Positions 18,758-28,231 are shown, counted from the first letter of the stretch. The stretch: 64,000 nt of DNA from Bacillota bacterium (GCA_023407575.1 JAEYLX010000019.1:247440-311439); one strand, 5' to 3'. A program made the numbers and translations. The notes: generated by a model not told the origin, from the letters alone.

Positions 18758-20380
18758 TTATTTCTTTGGGAAGTACATTTCCTTCAAATAAAGTTCATTA
18801 AACTCCTCATCGTTGGATAAATGAATTTCATCCGTAATCTGCTTCATTAAATTCAGACGATTATCTGCAGCTTCCTCCAGGAGATATTTGACCGCACCAG
18901 CAAGGGCGCTGTTGCCAATTGCCTTCATTCTACCATGAAGTTCCTCCGGTATTAATCCTATTCGCATCGCTTTCTCCAGGTTTAGTTGATAGCCAAAACC
19001 ACCTGCCAGGTATAAACATTCTATGTCCTCGTACCTACAGCTATATCTGCGCATTAGGATTTCAATACCGGCGCGAATTGCTGCCTTTGCCAATTGTATC
19101 TCACGTATATCTTTTTGAGTAAAGATAATTGGTTTCCTCTGCACGTCTCTTGAGAGTTCATAACCCTCCTCGAAATATGAATTCGCTAGAAGTCCTGTTT
19201 CATCGATTAATCTAGTACGGAGTAGTTCCGCAGTTATCTCTACCACGCCAGTACCACAGATACCAACGGGTGGCTTCCCACCAATAGTTTCAAGTTCGGG
19301 GATAGACCCACGAAGCTCAACCTTGCAAATTGCTCCAGCAACACTTCCCACCCCACAAAGAATATTCCCGCCTTCAAAGGCTGGTCCTGCTGCCGTGGAA
19401 CTTACCAAAATCCTTTCTTTGTTACCAATTGCCATCTCCCCATTCGTTCCAAGGTCAATAAAAAGATTGATTTTTTGCTTCTTATCTAAATTACAAGCAT
19501 ATAACCCCGCAATAATATCACTGCCTACAAAGGCAGAGATACCTGGGAGAATTATTATTTCTGCCTGACTATCATCAGAATTAAACACTTCTCGAAAAGT
19601 ACTATGAAAGATATCTGTTTGAACTGGCTTAAATGGAAAAATTCCAAGACCCTCACACGAGTATCCCAGAAGCAGGTGTACCATGGTTGTGTTTGCTGCA
19701 ATCACAACTCTTTTCAACCCTGTATACTCTATCTCTGCCTGTTCCAGCAAGGTTTGTAGACCTGCTAATAAATCCTTTTGAATGCTTTCTCTTAATTCCT
19801 TTCCCTTTCCCTCATTAGAAGCTTTAATTCTCGATACCACGTCTGCACCGTAAGCTCTTTGTTTATTAATACTTGAGAAGGTATTTTGCACATTTTTATT
19901 GGAAAGGCTAATCAACGACATTGCAATTGTTGTGGTACCGATATCAATTGCTACTGCATAACCCTCTTCCTTATCTATACTTTTCCTTGTCTGATATACT
20001 GTATTGTCTGTGATTATTTCAAATTCAGCATCTGTTTCTCCAGCAATACGTATAGTACAATTCTCTTTGGGATAGGCTTTGCATGCAAGGCGATAGCCCT
20101 GACTTAATTCCTGTTTTGTAAATTTCTTTTGATCTGCGTCACTTATGCTTAATTCACCTTCTACTAACTGAACCTTACATTTTCCACAGGTACCCCTTTG
20201 ACCGCAGGTGGCAGCCAGATAGACTCCATGCTTACCAATTGCCTCCAGTAGACTCATATCTGACGTATAATGAAACTCTATGTTCTTATCACCATCTACC
20301 AAAACAACTTTAACTTTCTTATTCTCCTCTTGCTGCATCTGATCTACCTTTCTGTATAACTGCATCAGCATCACCTGCAT
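18758..20380 (-). CDS. 2Fe-2S ferredoxin/ASKHA protein, RACo-like corrinoid reactivase (DUF4445)
   Basis: 540 residues. The N-terminal plant-type ferredoxin domain has ligands Cys59, Cys65, Cys68 and Cys100 (ATCGQRGTCGKCKV). The rest is the ASKHA ATPase region with AIDIGTTTIAMSLI, FIDLGTNGEMAIG and a C-terminal YLAGGFGYQLNLEKA. This family uses ATP to reduce inactive Co(II) corrinoid proteins in methyltransferase systems (RACo/RamA). No methyltransferase or corrinoid protein is adjacent, so the partner is elsewhere. The start is uncertain: ATG codons at 20380, 20365 and 20338 all have weak ribosome sites. Confidence 0.88.
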   Translation of the reverse strand: MQVMLMQLYRKVDQMQQEENKKVKVVLVDGDKNIEFHYTSDMSLLEAIGKHGVYLAATCGQRGTCGKCKVQLVEGELSISDADQKKFTKQELSQGYRLACKAYPKENCTIRIAGETDAEFEIITDNTVYQTRKSIDKEEGYAVAIDIGTTTIAMSLISLSNKNVQNTFSSINKQRAYGADVVSRIKASNEGKGKELRESIQKDLLAGLQTLLEQAEIEYTGLKRVVIAANTTMVHLLLGYSCEGLGIFPFKPVQTDIFHSTFREVFNSDDSQAEIIILPGISAFVGSDIIAGLYACNLDKKQKINLFIDLGTNGEMAIGNKERILVSSTAAGPAFEGGNILCGVGSVAGAICKVELRGSIPELETIGGKPPVGICGTGVVEITAELLRTRLIDETGLLANSYFEEGYELSRDVQRKPIIFTQKDIREIQLAKAAIRAGIEILMRRYSCRYEDIECLYLAGGFGYQLNLEKAMRIGLIPEELHGRMKAIGNSALAGAVKYLLEEAADNRLNLMKQITDEIHLSNDEEFNELYLKEMYFPKK

Positions 20381-20566
20381 ACTAAAAGTATCAATACTTT
20401 CTTATATCTTTCTTATATCTTTCTTAATGTCCTTACAATTACTATAAGCTATTCATTTCCTTCTTTCAATAGGGTTTCTTGAAGCGCACTTTCCTATTAC
20501 AGGCTACTTACATTAATTACGGTAAAAATAATACATCTTAAATCCCATCATAGCTAATTTACTACA

Positions 20567-20596
20567 TTGTATAGAAGTTTATGGATATGCTATACT
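20567..20596 (+). promoter_or_regulatory. Promoter of the GH26-like gene (TTGTAT-18-TATACT)
   Basis: TTGTAT (20567-20572), 18 bases, TATACT (20591-20596), leaving an untranslated leader of about 75 bases that ends in AGGAGG before ATG 20678. A short tandem repeat of CTTATATCTTT (about three copies, 20399-20430) lies further upstream. Confidence 0.5.
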
Positions 20597-20677
20597 ACAA
20601 GCAGTAGGCAGTTTCAACCATATTGGTAGTGACAAGTTGAATGGAAAACAGCCTTATATTATTAGGAGGATTACGAG

Positions 20678-22129
20678 ATGAGTGATCAATTAAAAGCCTT
20701 TCACTTAACCATGGGTCCGGCAAAATGTGCCGTAGATCTTAGTGTTGGCAGTGAAAGAGGCAGTTATGTTAATCAAGATTATATACTTCATAAGCTAGGC
20801 AGACCACATAGATCTATTAACTTAATGTATTGCTACTATCCATTGGATAAAGGATGGCCAGGACGTGCAAGCGTGGTACATGCCAGTGACAGTGTATCCT
20901 TTGCCTGGGATTATCCTTATGACGACTATTTTACCTATAAGGGTGGTTTAAATGGAAATCTTCAGGACGAACCCTTTACCTGTATGAGAGATGTCAGACG
21001 TCATGGTCAGGACGTGCTTCTTACCATTACCGTTGACCCACATGTAAGTGATGAGCATTTGATTGCTATCGCTAAGGATTTGACGACCTTTGGCCGTATG
21101 TACCTTCGCATTAACCATGAAGCTACTGGTAACTGGTTCTCCTTTAACAAACGTTGTACTTATCAAGAGGTTGCAGACTTCTTTATTCGTTTCCACAAGA
21201 TTATTAAGGAATATGCTCCTAATGTTCAGACCATTCTTTGTATCGGCGGTATTGAAGATCTCGAAAAAGAAGAGATGGAGAAGGAAGCAGAATTTGCAGA
21301 GGCAGTTCGTCACACTGACATCTGGTCTGTAGACAAATACATGGCGCTTCACTGGGGTTGGCCTTATGATGTTGCAGAACGTGGCGGCACTACCTTCAAA
21401 AGAGATACAGTAGAGAAAACCTATGAACTAACCAAACGCAGTTATGAGCGTTTTAGCTACTTAAGTGATGGAGCTAAGAAACCTATGGTGATGTCAGAGT
21501 TTAACTCAGATGGTGATGTTACCGGCCCTTATGATCAGGTTAAAATGATTCAGGAATTCTGTAAGATGCTAAAGGATGAACCTGCTGATTGGTTCTCCGG
21601 CTTCACCTTCTATCAGTTTAGAGATGACGGACGCTTGGGTCTTGAGATTACTGATCCTAACAACAAAGAAGTGGGTATTGAGCAACCAGCTCTTAAAGCT
21701 TATAAAGAAATTATTCAAGATGAGTATTTCTATCCAAGTATGACACAATCCGAGGAAACCACCTTCCCTGTTACTTTAAGATGGGGTAGTTTTGAAGATT
21801 CAACAGGACTTTCCATTCCTCTACATTTTGATAATAATCCTTCCTTTGCAGAGGTCAATTTTGACGATGAGCTAAAGCACTTAAACTTAATGATGGAGTT
21901 AAACGGACGTTGGTTCTATAAGGCTCCCGGTGTAAAGACAATAGACTTTATGCCAGCCTTTTTTGAGAAGCCGCTTACAGGTGCTTGTGACCTTACCTTA
22001 AAGCTCTTTGCTCCTCCTGCTTCCGGTGAGAACGATCCCTCCCAGGGCGAAGATTGGGCAACCAATTACTACACTGCTCTTCCTAAATTACCAGAGTTCC
22101 GTTTGAGATTTGAACCAATTATTTTATAA
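20678..22129 (+). CDS. Intracellular glycoside hydrolase, clan GH-A, GH26-like
   Basis: 483 residues with no signal peptide, so cytoplasmic. The N-terminal 340 residues look like a TIM barrel of the GH26 type: YLRINHEATGNWFSF holds the candidate acid/base Glu in the His-Glu context of GH26, MVMSEFNSDGD the candidate nucleophile Glu, and DWFSGFTFYQFRDD ends the barrel. A beta-rich C-terminal domain of about 120 residues follows. Substrate is likely a beta-mannan or related oligosaccharide; this is by family only and the match is distant. It is the only plus-strand gene between 17 and 30 kb. Codon usage does not stand out. Confidence 0.65.
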   Translation: MSDQLKAFHLTMGPAKCAVDLSVGSERGSYVNQDYILHKLGRPHRSINLMYCYYPLDKGWPGRASVVHASDSVSFAWDYPYDDYFTYKGGLNGNLQDEPFTCMRDVRRHGQDVLLTITVDPHVSDEHLIAIAKDLTTFGRMYLRINHEATGNWFSFNKRCTYQEVADFFIRFHKIIKEYAPNVQTILCIGGIEDLEKEEMEKEAEFAEAVRHTDIWSVDKYMALHWGWPYDVAERGGTTFKRDTVEKTYELTKRSYERFSYLSDGAKKPMVMSEFNSDGDVTGPYDQVKMIQEFCKMLKDEPADWFSGFTFYQFRDDGRLGLEITDPNNKEVGIEQPALKAYKEIIQDEYFYPSMTQSEETTFPVTLRWGSFEDSTGLSIPLHFDNNPSFAEVNFDDELKHLNLMMELNGRWFYKAPGVKTIDFMPAFFEKPLTGACDLTLKLFAPPASGENDPSQGEDWATNYYTALPKLPEFRLRFEPIIL

Positions 22130-22166
22130 ACAAAAGATTCACGTATAATAATTAATTTAACTAAAG

Positions 22167-22212
22167 AAACAGATCGTAGCTTACGCTCATTAAGCGGAAT
22201 TACGATCTGTTT
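22167..22212 (+). terminator. Rho-independent terminator of the GH26-like gene
   Basis: Outer stem AAACAGATCGTA (22167-22178) with TACGATCTGTTT (22201-22212) and an inner stem GCTTA/TAAGC, followed by a T run. A second long imperfect repeat around GATAAAATCAG (22268-22318) may end the opposing ABC operon. Confidence 0.8.
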
Positions 22213-22334
22213 TTTGTATGATACGTAAATGACTTTTTGTTTTATGTGCTCACAGTACAATGTTTGCTCGATAAAATCAGCTCTAAAACTTTGTTATCGA
22301 TTAAACTTCTGATTTTATCAAGTATACTATTCTT

Positions 22335-23168
22335 CTAGCCTTTTATTCCAGTATGCGCAACACCTTCAATAAACTGTTTCTGAAAAATTGCGAAAATCAC
22401 AATAATTGGAACCACTGACATGATAGCGCCTGCCATAACCCCAGGATAATCAGTTACATATTGTCCTTGTAAGTAAGATAATGCCGCAGACAAAGTCATC
22501 TTATCAGTGGAGGTATTAACAATAAGAGGCCACATCAAATCATTCCAGGCAAATTTAAAGGTTAAAATACCCAGTGATACCAGACCCGGTTTTATAAGCG
22601 GAAGCATAATACTGATAAATACTCTACCTCGATTACATCCATCAATGTAAGCTGCATCTTCTAATTCCTGTGGTAAGGAAAGAAAGAATTGTCTAAGCAG
22701 GAAGGTTCCCATAGCACTGAATAAGTTAGGTAAAAACAGAGCTGGGATTGTATTAAGGAGTCCCATGCTATACATCATTCTATATTGTGGCAGGATAAAA
22801 AATGTACCTGGTACCATTAATACCGCTAACATCGTGATAAAAATGATATTTCTGCCTGGGAATTGTATTCTTGCAAAGGCATATGCTGCCATGGAACAAA
22901 AAACAAGCTGTGCTGTAACAGTAACCACCGCAGAAATAATTGTATTGAAATATATCTTAAAAAACGGAAGCTTCGTAGTTATTAACGTATAATTATCAAT
23001 TCTTATCTTCTTAGGAAATATAGTTGGCGGTATAATCATAGCTTCACTTGTCGATTTGATGGAGGTGAGAAGCATCCATATAAAAGGAAAGAGTGCTATG
23101 AAGGCCCCAACAATCAACACTATGTATATTAAAGTTTTACTAAACCAAGTTTTCTTTTTAATAGGCAT
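22335..23168 (-). CDS. Sugar ABC transporter permease, MalG/LacG type
   Basis: About 277 residues with six predicted membrane helices. The EAA loop, ELEDAAYIDGCNRGRVFISI, contacts the ATPase. It is the last gene of the operon oxidoreductase-binding protein-MalF type-MalG type. No ATP-binding subunit is encoded with it; Firmicutes commonly share an MsmX-type ATPase. I start at ATG 23168 because AAGGAG is 7 bases away; the ATG two codons upstream is too close. The substrate is inferred from the neighbourhood to be an amino-sugar-containing oligosaccharide. Confidence 0.9.
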   Translation of the reverse strand: MPIKKKTWFSKTLIYIVLIVGAFIALFPFIWMLLTSIKSTSEAMIIPPTIFPKKIRIDNYTLITTKLPFFKIYFNTIISAVVTVTAQLVFCSMAAYAFARIQFPGRNIIFITMLAVLMVPGTFFILPQYRMMYSMGLLNTIPALFLPNLFSAMGTFLLRQFFLSLPQELEDAAYIDGCNRGRVFISIMLPLIKPGLVSLGILTFKFAWNDLMWPLIVNTSTDKMTLSAALSYLQGQYVTDYPGVMAGAIMSVVPIIVIFAIFQKQFIEGVAHTGIKG

Positions 23169-23179
23169 TTTCATACTCC

Positions 23180-24073
23180 TTATTCGTAATTAACCCATTT
23201 TTTCTGCATCTTCATTTGAAAAATAGTAATACACATGATAATAAGGAACAACATAACCGCTATTGCCGAGGCATATCCCTTATTCGAATGCTCAAATGCA
23301 GTACGATAGAAGTACATAACTACTGACTGCGTGTGCTTAATCGCATTACTCTTTGTTGATATCATTAAATAGATACCATCAAAGGTTTGGAAGGTAGAAA
23401 TGATAATCATTATAACAACATAGAACAACGTTGGTGAAAGCAGCGGCAAGGTTATCTTTTTGAATTTTTGAAAACCAGTTGCCCCATCAATTTCAGCTGC
23501 TTCGTAATAGCCACGAGAGATGCCTTGGATACCCGCAAGAAGGATTATCATATAGTAGCCAGTATTTGACCAGATGGCTACACAGCAAATACAAAAAAGA
23601 GCCGTTTGTTTGCTGTTTAACCATTGGACCGGATCTAGTCCAAATGTGCCGATCAGTCCATTCAGAATTCCATAATCGCCATTAAAAATCCATCGCCAAA
23701 CCATAGAAATAGCTGCCGCCATTGTAATTGCAGGGAGAAAATATACTACTCTAAAGATGGATAACCCTTTGACTTTTTTATTGAGCAAAACAGCAATAAG
23801 CATGGAAAATACTACTGTAAGGGGAACAATAATAATTACATATTGAAAGGTATTCATTAATGTTTGCCACATCTCTTTGTCTGCCAGCATTTTCGTATAA
23901 TTGTCTATACCTACAAATCCAAGCCGTCTATCAAAGGAACCTATCTTATAGAAGCTGTCAAAAATCACTTGAAAAAATGGGTAGAAATAAAAGGCAATCA
24001 GGCCCAGTGTTACCGGAGCTATCATTGCATACCCCCATAGATATTCATTTCTTTTTTTTCTGTTAATCCGCAT
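23180..24073 (-). CDS. Sugar ABC transporter permease, MalF/UgpA type
   Basis: 297 residues, six predicted helices, EAA loop YYEAAEIDGATGFQKFKKITLP. Partner of the permease that follows 11 bp downstream and of the lipoprotein encoded upstream. GAGAGG lies 8 bases before the ATG. It is separated from the binding-protein gene by a hairpin at 24141-24173. Confidence 0.92.
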   Translation of the reverse strand: MRINRKKRNEYLWGYAMIAPVTLGLIAFYFYPFFQVIFDSFYKIGSFDRRLGFVGIDNYTKMLADKEMWQTLMNTFQYVIIIVPLTVVFSMLIAVLLNKKVKGLSIFRVVYFLPAITMAAAISMVWRWIFNGDYGILNGLIGTFGLDPVQWLNSKQTALFCICCVAIWSNTGYYMIILLAGIQGISRGYYEAAEIDGATGFQKFKKITLPLLSPTLFYVVIMIIISTFQTFDGIYLMISTKSNAIKHTQSVVMYFYRTAFEHSNKGYASAIAVMLFLIIMCITIFQMKMQKKWVNYE

Positions 24074-24140
24074 TTATCTAACCTCTCTACCTTACATTCT
24101 TGTCGCTAATCCTATTTTTAAAAGCTAGTCTATAGGGTTC

Positions 24141-24173
24141 AATCGAGTAGTCCCTGTAAAGAACTACTCGATT
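24141..24173 (-). promoter_or_regulatory. Intercistronic stem-loop between binding protein and permease genes
   Basis: A perfect 11-bp stem (24141-24151 with 24163-24173, arms AATCGAGTAGT/ACTACTCGATT) and an 11-base loop. On the minus strand no T run follows, so it more likely stabilises the upstream binding-protein mRNA or partly attenuates, a common way to make more binding protein than permease. Confidence 0.6.
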
Positions 24174-24200
24174 AAAAACTATTTAAGGTATAAACCTCTA

Positions 24201-25547
24201 TTATTGTGCTGCAAGAATATCATTCATTTGTTTTGCTATATTATCACAAGCTTCCTCTACAGATACCTCTAAGGAATAGGCAGGTACTAACTCATTCCAA
24301 ACCACATCCGCCCATTCTGTAAACCCTTTGCTGGTTGGATATTCATAAGCACATTCCTGTGCTTCCTTTGAGAATATGCTCATATTATACTGTGGATATT
24401 GTTCAAAGAAAAGGTTGGAGTAATCTGCATGAGCAGGAATTGCTGCCCCGGACTTTCCAAGTATTTCATTGGCTTCTGTACCTGCTAAATAATTAACCCA
24501 TGCCCAAGCTGCGTCTGCATTTTTTGTATCAGCTGAAATACAATTTGCTTTACCATGGATAACGGATGCTCTGTTCCCATTAATCGTTGGAAGTAATGCA
24601 ACATCACATTTATCAGCAAAATCTGCTGCAGGATCAGCGAAGATGGATGCAAACCAGTCTCCTGCGTAAACCATTGCTACTTTACCAGACATAAACTGTA
24701 TATAATCAGCATTTTCAGATAAAGAAGCCTGTGAAGGAGAATATCCTGCCTCCATTAGGTCAATCCAGCACTGGATACCCTGCTTGGTTGCGTCCTGATC
24801 AAAACCTGATTTTGTCTTATCATCATTTAATATGTAGCCACCTGCTGCAAATACTGTATTGTAGAAACCACCCTGATCTGCATATCCTGCTGAGATACCA
24901 TAAACACCGTTGTCTTTATCCGTAAGTTTTTCAGCAGCTGCTTTTAAATCCTCCCAAGTCCAGGAATCTGTTGGATATTCTACTTGTGCTTTATCAAATA
25001 ATTCCTTGTTGTACCATAGACCAATGGTATCATAATCAATTGGAACACCGTACTGCGCTCCTTCTATGTTATATAAGCTATTCATTGCCTCTGGATATTT
25101 GCTCATATCAAGCCCTGAAGCTTTAATATAATCGTCCATGGAAAGAATGATACCTGCATCTGCATACTTATTAATGTTCGGTCCATTCATTTGAAATACA
25201 TCTGCCACACTACCGCCAGTTGCAGCTGTTTCTAATTTAGTCCAATATTCTGTCCATGTTGTAGGTTCTAGAACAATTGTAATATTTGGATTTTGATCTT
25301 CAAACTTTGCTTTGCACTCTTCAAGATAGGTTCCCAGGCTATCCTGCCAATAAGCATAATGAATTTCTGCCGGTTCTCCGGTATAACCCGTGGTATTTTC
25401 ACCAACTGGTGCTTCTGTAACTTTGTTTCCAGTATTTGATTCATTCTTGTTGGTGTCAGTTGTTTCCTTCTTATTGCTGCAACCCGCCAGTACTGTTACT
25501 GCCAAGCTCACGCAAAGGATTGATGCCAGGATTTTCTTAAATTTCAT
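24201..25547 (-). CDS. Sugar ABC transporter substrate-binding lipoprotein
   Basis: 448 residues, family 1 extracellular solute-binding protein. Lipoprotein signal with lipobox VLAGC, lipidated Cys23, then a Thr/Asn/Glu-rich linker and the two-lobed fold (QFMSGKVAMVYAGDWFAS is typical). It captures the sugar outside the membrane for the two permeases downstream. GAGGAGG lies 6 bases before the ATG. Second gene of the operon led by the oxidoreductase. Confidence 0.93.
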   Translation of the reverse strand: MKFKKILASILCVSLAVTVLAGCSNKKETTDTNKNESNTGNKVTEAPVGENTTGYTGEPAEIHYAYWQDSLGTYLEECKAKFEDQNPNITIVLEPTTWTEYWTKLETAATGGSVADVFQMNGPNINKYADAGIILSMDDYIKASGLDMSKYPEAMNSLYNIEGAQYGVPIDYDTIGLWYNKELFDKAQVEYPTDSWTWEDLKAAAEKLTDKDNGVYGISAGYADQGGFYNTVFAAGGYILNDDKTKSGFDQDATKQGIQCWIDLMEAGYSPSQASLSENADYIQFMSGKVAMVYAGDWFASIFADPAADFADKCDVALLPTINGNRASVIHGKANCISADTKNADAAWAWVNYLAGTEANEILGKSGAAIPAHADYSNLFFEQYPQYNMSIFSKEAQECAYEYPTSKGFTEWADVVWNELVPAYSLEVSVEEACDNIAKQMNDILAAQ

Positions 25548-25666
25548 TTTGTTCCTCCTCTTTTTGTTTTTATTATTAGCCAGGCAGCGGCCCGGTTAAT
25601 TAACCTATTCTCTATTAATACCAGAAGGTTCGAAGGTGTCAGTAAAACTAACACTTTTTATGTATA

Positions 25667-26920
25667 TTAATTTAGTAATCTATTCTTTAATTCCTCGATA
25701 TCTATCACCTGGTTTGCTAATCTTGCTTCTTCTGCGGCATAAGCCATAATATGACTTTCAATAGAATCATCAATGGAAGACCTGCTTTCATTCTTCTCCT
25801 TTATCATTTCCTGAATAAAATCATTCATTAAGCCATAATCGCCACCGCCATGGAATCCTTCCGCAGACTCTACATTGATAATTCTTTCTTCTCCAGTATA
25901 CTTAGAGTTAGAGGAGTATCTCGTTACCTTTATGATGTTATTACTATCATCTCCATAGATATCTCCATTTTCACACATAACTTTTATAGAACGATGCATT
26001 TTATTGGATAAACCACTTAGATGGAAGGTAGCAGTTACCCCGTTCTTGAACACAATGTTAGTAACCTGATTATCGCAAACGTTATTATCACACTTGTAGA
26101 CGCATCTTCCATATGGGCTGGTCTTCAGGCTTTTTAACAAGCCTTCTTCAGTCTGATCTTCGCTTACAACTGTTGCCGGCCATTCCCCTGCCATTGGCAG
26201 ATATGCTTTTCTTACATCAAACCGACATTCCGGTGCATATTTACATTCCAGACAACGCTCTGCACTACCTTCTGGAGCATTTTCCCGACAGAAATATTGC
26301 AAATTTCCAAAGGATGATATTTTTTCCGCACCACTTCCAACCAGCCATACCAGAATATCCAAATCATGACAGGATTTCTGCATTATGATAGGACTTGATT
26401 CTTCACTGTTTCTCCAATTTCCTCTGACAAACGAGTGCGCCATATGAAAGTTACCTACGTTTTCGGCATGCTGAATTGTAATTACCTTACCTAACTCCCC
26501 CGAATCTATAATTTGCTTAATGGTTGCAAAAAAATTGGTGTAACGCAGTACATGACACACGACAACATTTCTTTTACACTCATGTGCCTTCTGCTGTATT
26601 AATAAACACTCCTTGGGATCCGGGGAAATTGGTTTTTCCAAAAGTATATTGTAACCCAGCTCCAAGGCTTTTATTGTCTGTTCATAATGATCTCTATCCA
26701 TTGAGGCAATTATAACTGCGTCTGCTAATTTACCAGCAGCAAAAAATAAATCAACATTATCAAATACCATTTCCGGTGCTAATTGAAATACCTTAGCAGC
26801 AACTTTTCTTTTTTCTTCCTTCGGATCAACTATTGCAACTACCTCTATCTTCATCCTCTCAAAGGCATATTTAGCATAAATCATACCGCGTTGTCCCGCA
26901 CCTATCAGTGCAATTTTCAA
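25667..26920 (-). CDS. Gfo/Idh/MocA family NAD(P)-dependent oxidoreductase
   Basis: About 417 residues. N-terminal Rossmann fold with ALIGAGQRG and the EKP motif (LLEKPISPDP) that carries the catalytic-site Lys. The C-terminal domain has KSCHDLDIL and the Cys-rich stretch CLECKYAPEC plus YGRCVYKCDN, a pattern I recognise from related Firmicutes members. Start TTG 26920 is favoured because GAGGAG is 8 bases upstream and the product begins LKIALIGAGQ; a GTG at 26929 is too close. First gene of the sugar ABC operon, so it probably acts on the imported sugar. Exact substrate unknown. Lacks the export signal of GH109 enzymes. Confidence 0.88.
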   Translation of the reverse strand: MKIALIGAGQRGMIYAKYAFERMKIEVVAIVDPKEEKRKVAAKVFQLAPEMVFDNVDLFFAAGKLADAVIIASMDRDHYEQTIKALELGYNILLEKPISPDPKECLLIQQKAHECKRNVVVCHVLRYTNFFATIKQIIDSGELGKVITIQHAENVGNFHMAHSFVRGNWRNSEESSPIIMQKSCHDLDILVWLVGSGAEKISSFGNLQYFCRENAPEGSAERCLECKYAPECRFDVRKAYLPMAGEWPATVVSEDQTEEGLLKSLKTSPYGRCVYKCDNNVCDNQVTNIVFKNGVTATFHLSGLSNKMHRSIKVMCENGDIYGDDSNNIIKVTRYSSNSKYTGEERIINVESAEGFHGGGDYGLMNDFIQEMIKEKNESRSSIDDSIESHIMAYAAEEARLANQVIDIEELKNRLLN

Positions 26921-26985
26921 CCTTACCACTCCTCTTTTTGTTTCATTGTTTGTTGCGTAGCTATTTTCGTTGTTTATGTGTTTAT

Positions 26986-26996
26986 GTTTAGTAAAC
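26986..26996. promoter_or_regulatory. Predicted LacI-family operator (GTTTAGTAAAC)
   Basis: Eleven-base palindrome with a central base, about 65 bases upstream of the oxidoreductase start and just after a candidate minus-strand -10 (TATTAT). The same sequence with C in the centre lies at the start of the lacI-type gene at 30697-30707. This points to control of both units by that regulator. Confidence 0.55.
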
Positions 26997-27148
26997 TTTA
27001 TTAAAATAATATCATCGTTTTTACACTTTGAATATAGATTTTTTGCACAATTATTATTAATATTTTTGTGTTATTTGCTAATTAACTAAGCGATTATTTT
27101 GTTTTAATAGTAATTCTCAGAACGTTACGTAATATATTTCCATTTTTA

Positions 27149-27159
27149 TTTTACTAAAC
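27149..27159. promoter_or_regulatory. Second, weaker operator-like site (TTTTACTAAAC)
   Basis: Matches GTTTAnTAAAC in ten of eleven positions and lies about 163 bases from the site at 26986-26996 in the same intergenic region, a spacing that could allow looping by a tetrameric LacI protein. The 289-base gap 26921-27209 holds no gene. Confidence 0.35.
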
Positions 27160-27209
27160 ATCAGTCTAAATACGTTGATATAACACTGATGATTTATAAA
27201 CTTTTATTA

Positions 27210-28220
27210 TTATCGATATCCATTTGGGTTGTTTTCTTGCCAACGATGGGCATCTTCACACATTTCCTCCAGGTTGCGCTCTGCCACAAACCCTAACTCT
27301 TCTTTTGCATAGGTGGGGTCTGCATAACAGGCTGCTATGTCTCCAGGTCGTCTGTCCTTTATGATATAAGGTATCTTCTTCTTACAAGCTTTTTCATAAG
27401 CGGCTATCATCTCCAGCACGCTATACCCTTTGCCGGTGCCCAGGTTATAATTTTTTACTCCCGTTATTGTCGGAAGCTTCTCAATGGCTTTTACATGACC
27501 TACCGCCAAATCTGAAACATGGATGAAATCTCTAACCCCACTGCCGTCCGGTGTATTATAATCTCTTCCGAATACATTGAGCACAGAAAGCTTCCCCACT
27601 GCAACCTGGCTGATATAAGGCACCAGATTATTGGGTATTCCCTGTGGGTCTTCTCCAATGAGTCCACTTTTGTGTGCACCAATTGGATTAAAATAGCGAA
27701 GTATAATTATTTTCCATTTCTTATCTGCAATTACTAAATCTCGAAGCATTTCTTCCTGCATTAATTTCGTTCTTCCATATGGATTTGTAACTGATAACGA
27801 AAAGTCCTCTTTAATCGGAACCCTAACCGGATCTCCATAAACCGTAGCCGAGGAGCTAAATACCAATTTCTTTACGTCAAACCTTTCCATTACACTGCAT
27901 AAAGTCAAAGTGGATTCTAAGTTATTTGAATAGTATTCCAGTGGTTTTTGTACAGATTCGCCTACCGCCTTTAAACCAGCAAAGTGTATAACTGCATCAA
28001 TGCGTTCCTTTTCAAAAACCTCACGAAGTTTCTCTTTGTCACGTACATCAAACTCATAAAACCTGACCTGCTTATTAGTAATCTGTTTTACTCTTTCTAA
28101 GGATTCCCGATTTGAATTACATAGATTATCGATTACCACTACCTCATACCCCTGATTTAGTAACTCCACGCAGGTATGACTTCCAATATATCCGGCTCCA
28201 CCGGTAACTAAGATTGACAT
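27210..28220 (-). CDS. galE: UDP-glucose 4-epimerase
   Basis: 336 residues, extended short-chain dehydrogenase. NAD-binding GGAGYIGSH near the N-terminus, the Ser-Tyr-Lys catalytic set in SSSATVYG and NPYGRTK, and the GalE C-terminal region RPGDIAACYADP. It interconverts UDP-glucose and UDP-galactose, or the N-acetyl forms. ATG 28220 is preferred, since GGGGGAG is 6 bases upstream; the GTG two codons earlier is too near. Last gene of the nucleotidyltransferase-kinase-epimerase operon, which matches the lacto-N-biose/galacto-N-biose salvage route. Confidence 0.95.
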   Translation of the reverse strand: MSILVTGGAGYIGSHTCVELLNQGYEVVVIDNLCNSNRESLERVKQITNKQVRFYEFDVRDKEKLREVFEKERIDAVIHFAGLKAVGESVQKPLEYYSNNLESTLTLCSVMERFDVKKLVFSSSATVYGDPVRVPIKEDFSLSVTNPYGRTKLMQEEMLRDLVIADKKWKIIILRYFNPIGAHKSGLIGEDPQGIPNNLVPYISQVAVGKLSVLNVFGRDYNTPDGSGVRDFIHVSDLAVGHVKAIEKLPTITGVKNYNLGTGKGYSVLEMIAAYEKACKKKIPYIIKDRRPGDIAACYADPTYAKEELGFVAERNLEEMCEDAHRWQENNPNGYR

Positions 28221-28231
28221 GTTCACTCCCC

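Noticed and set aside
20948..21352. Minus-strand 134-codon open frame inside the GH26-like gene
   Set aside because: No ribosome site, no recognisable domain, and the plus-strand gene has clear catalytic motifs; treated as a shadow frame.
25667..26920. Novel metal-binding Cys cluster in the oxidoreductase
   Set aside because: The C..C.....C and YGRCVYKCDN patterns resemble what I recall from other Firmicutes Gfo/Idh/MocA proteins, so they are not treated as novel.
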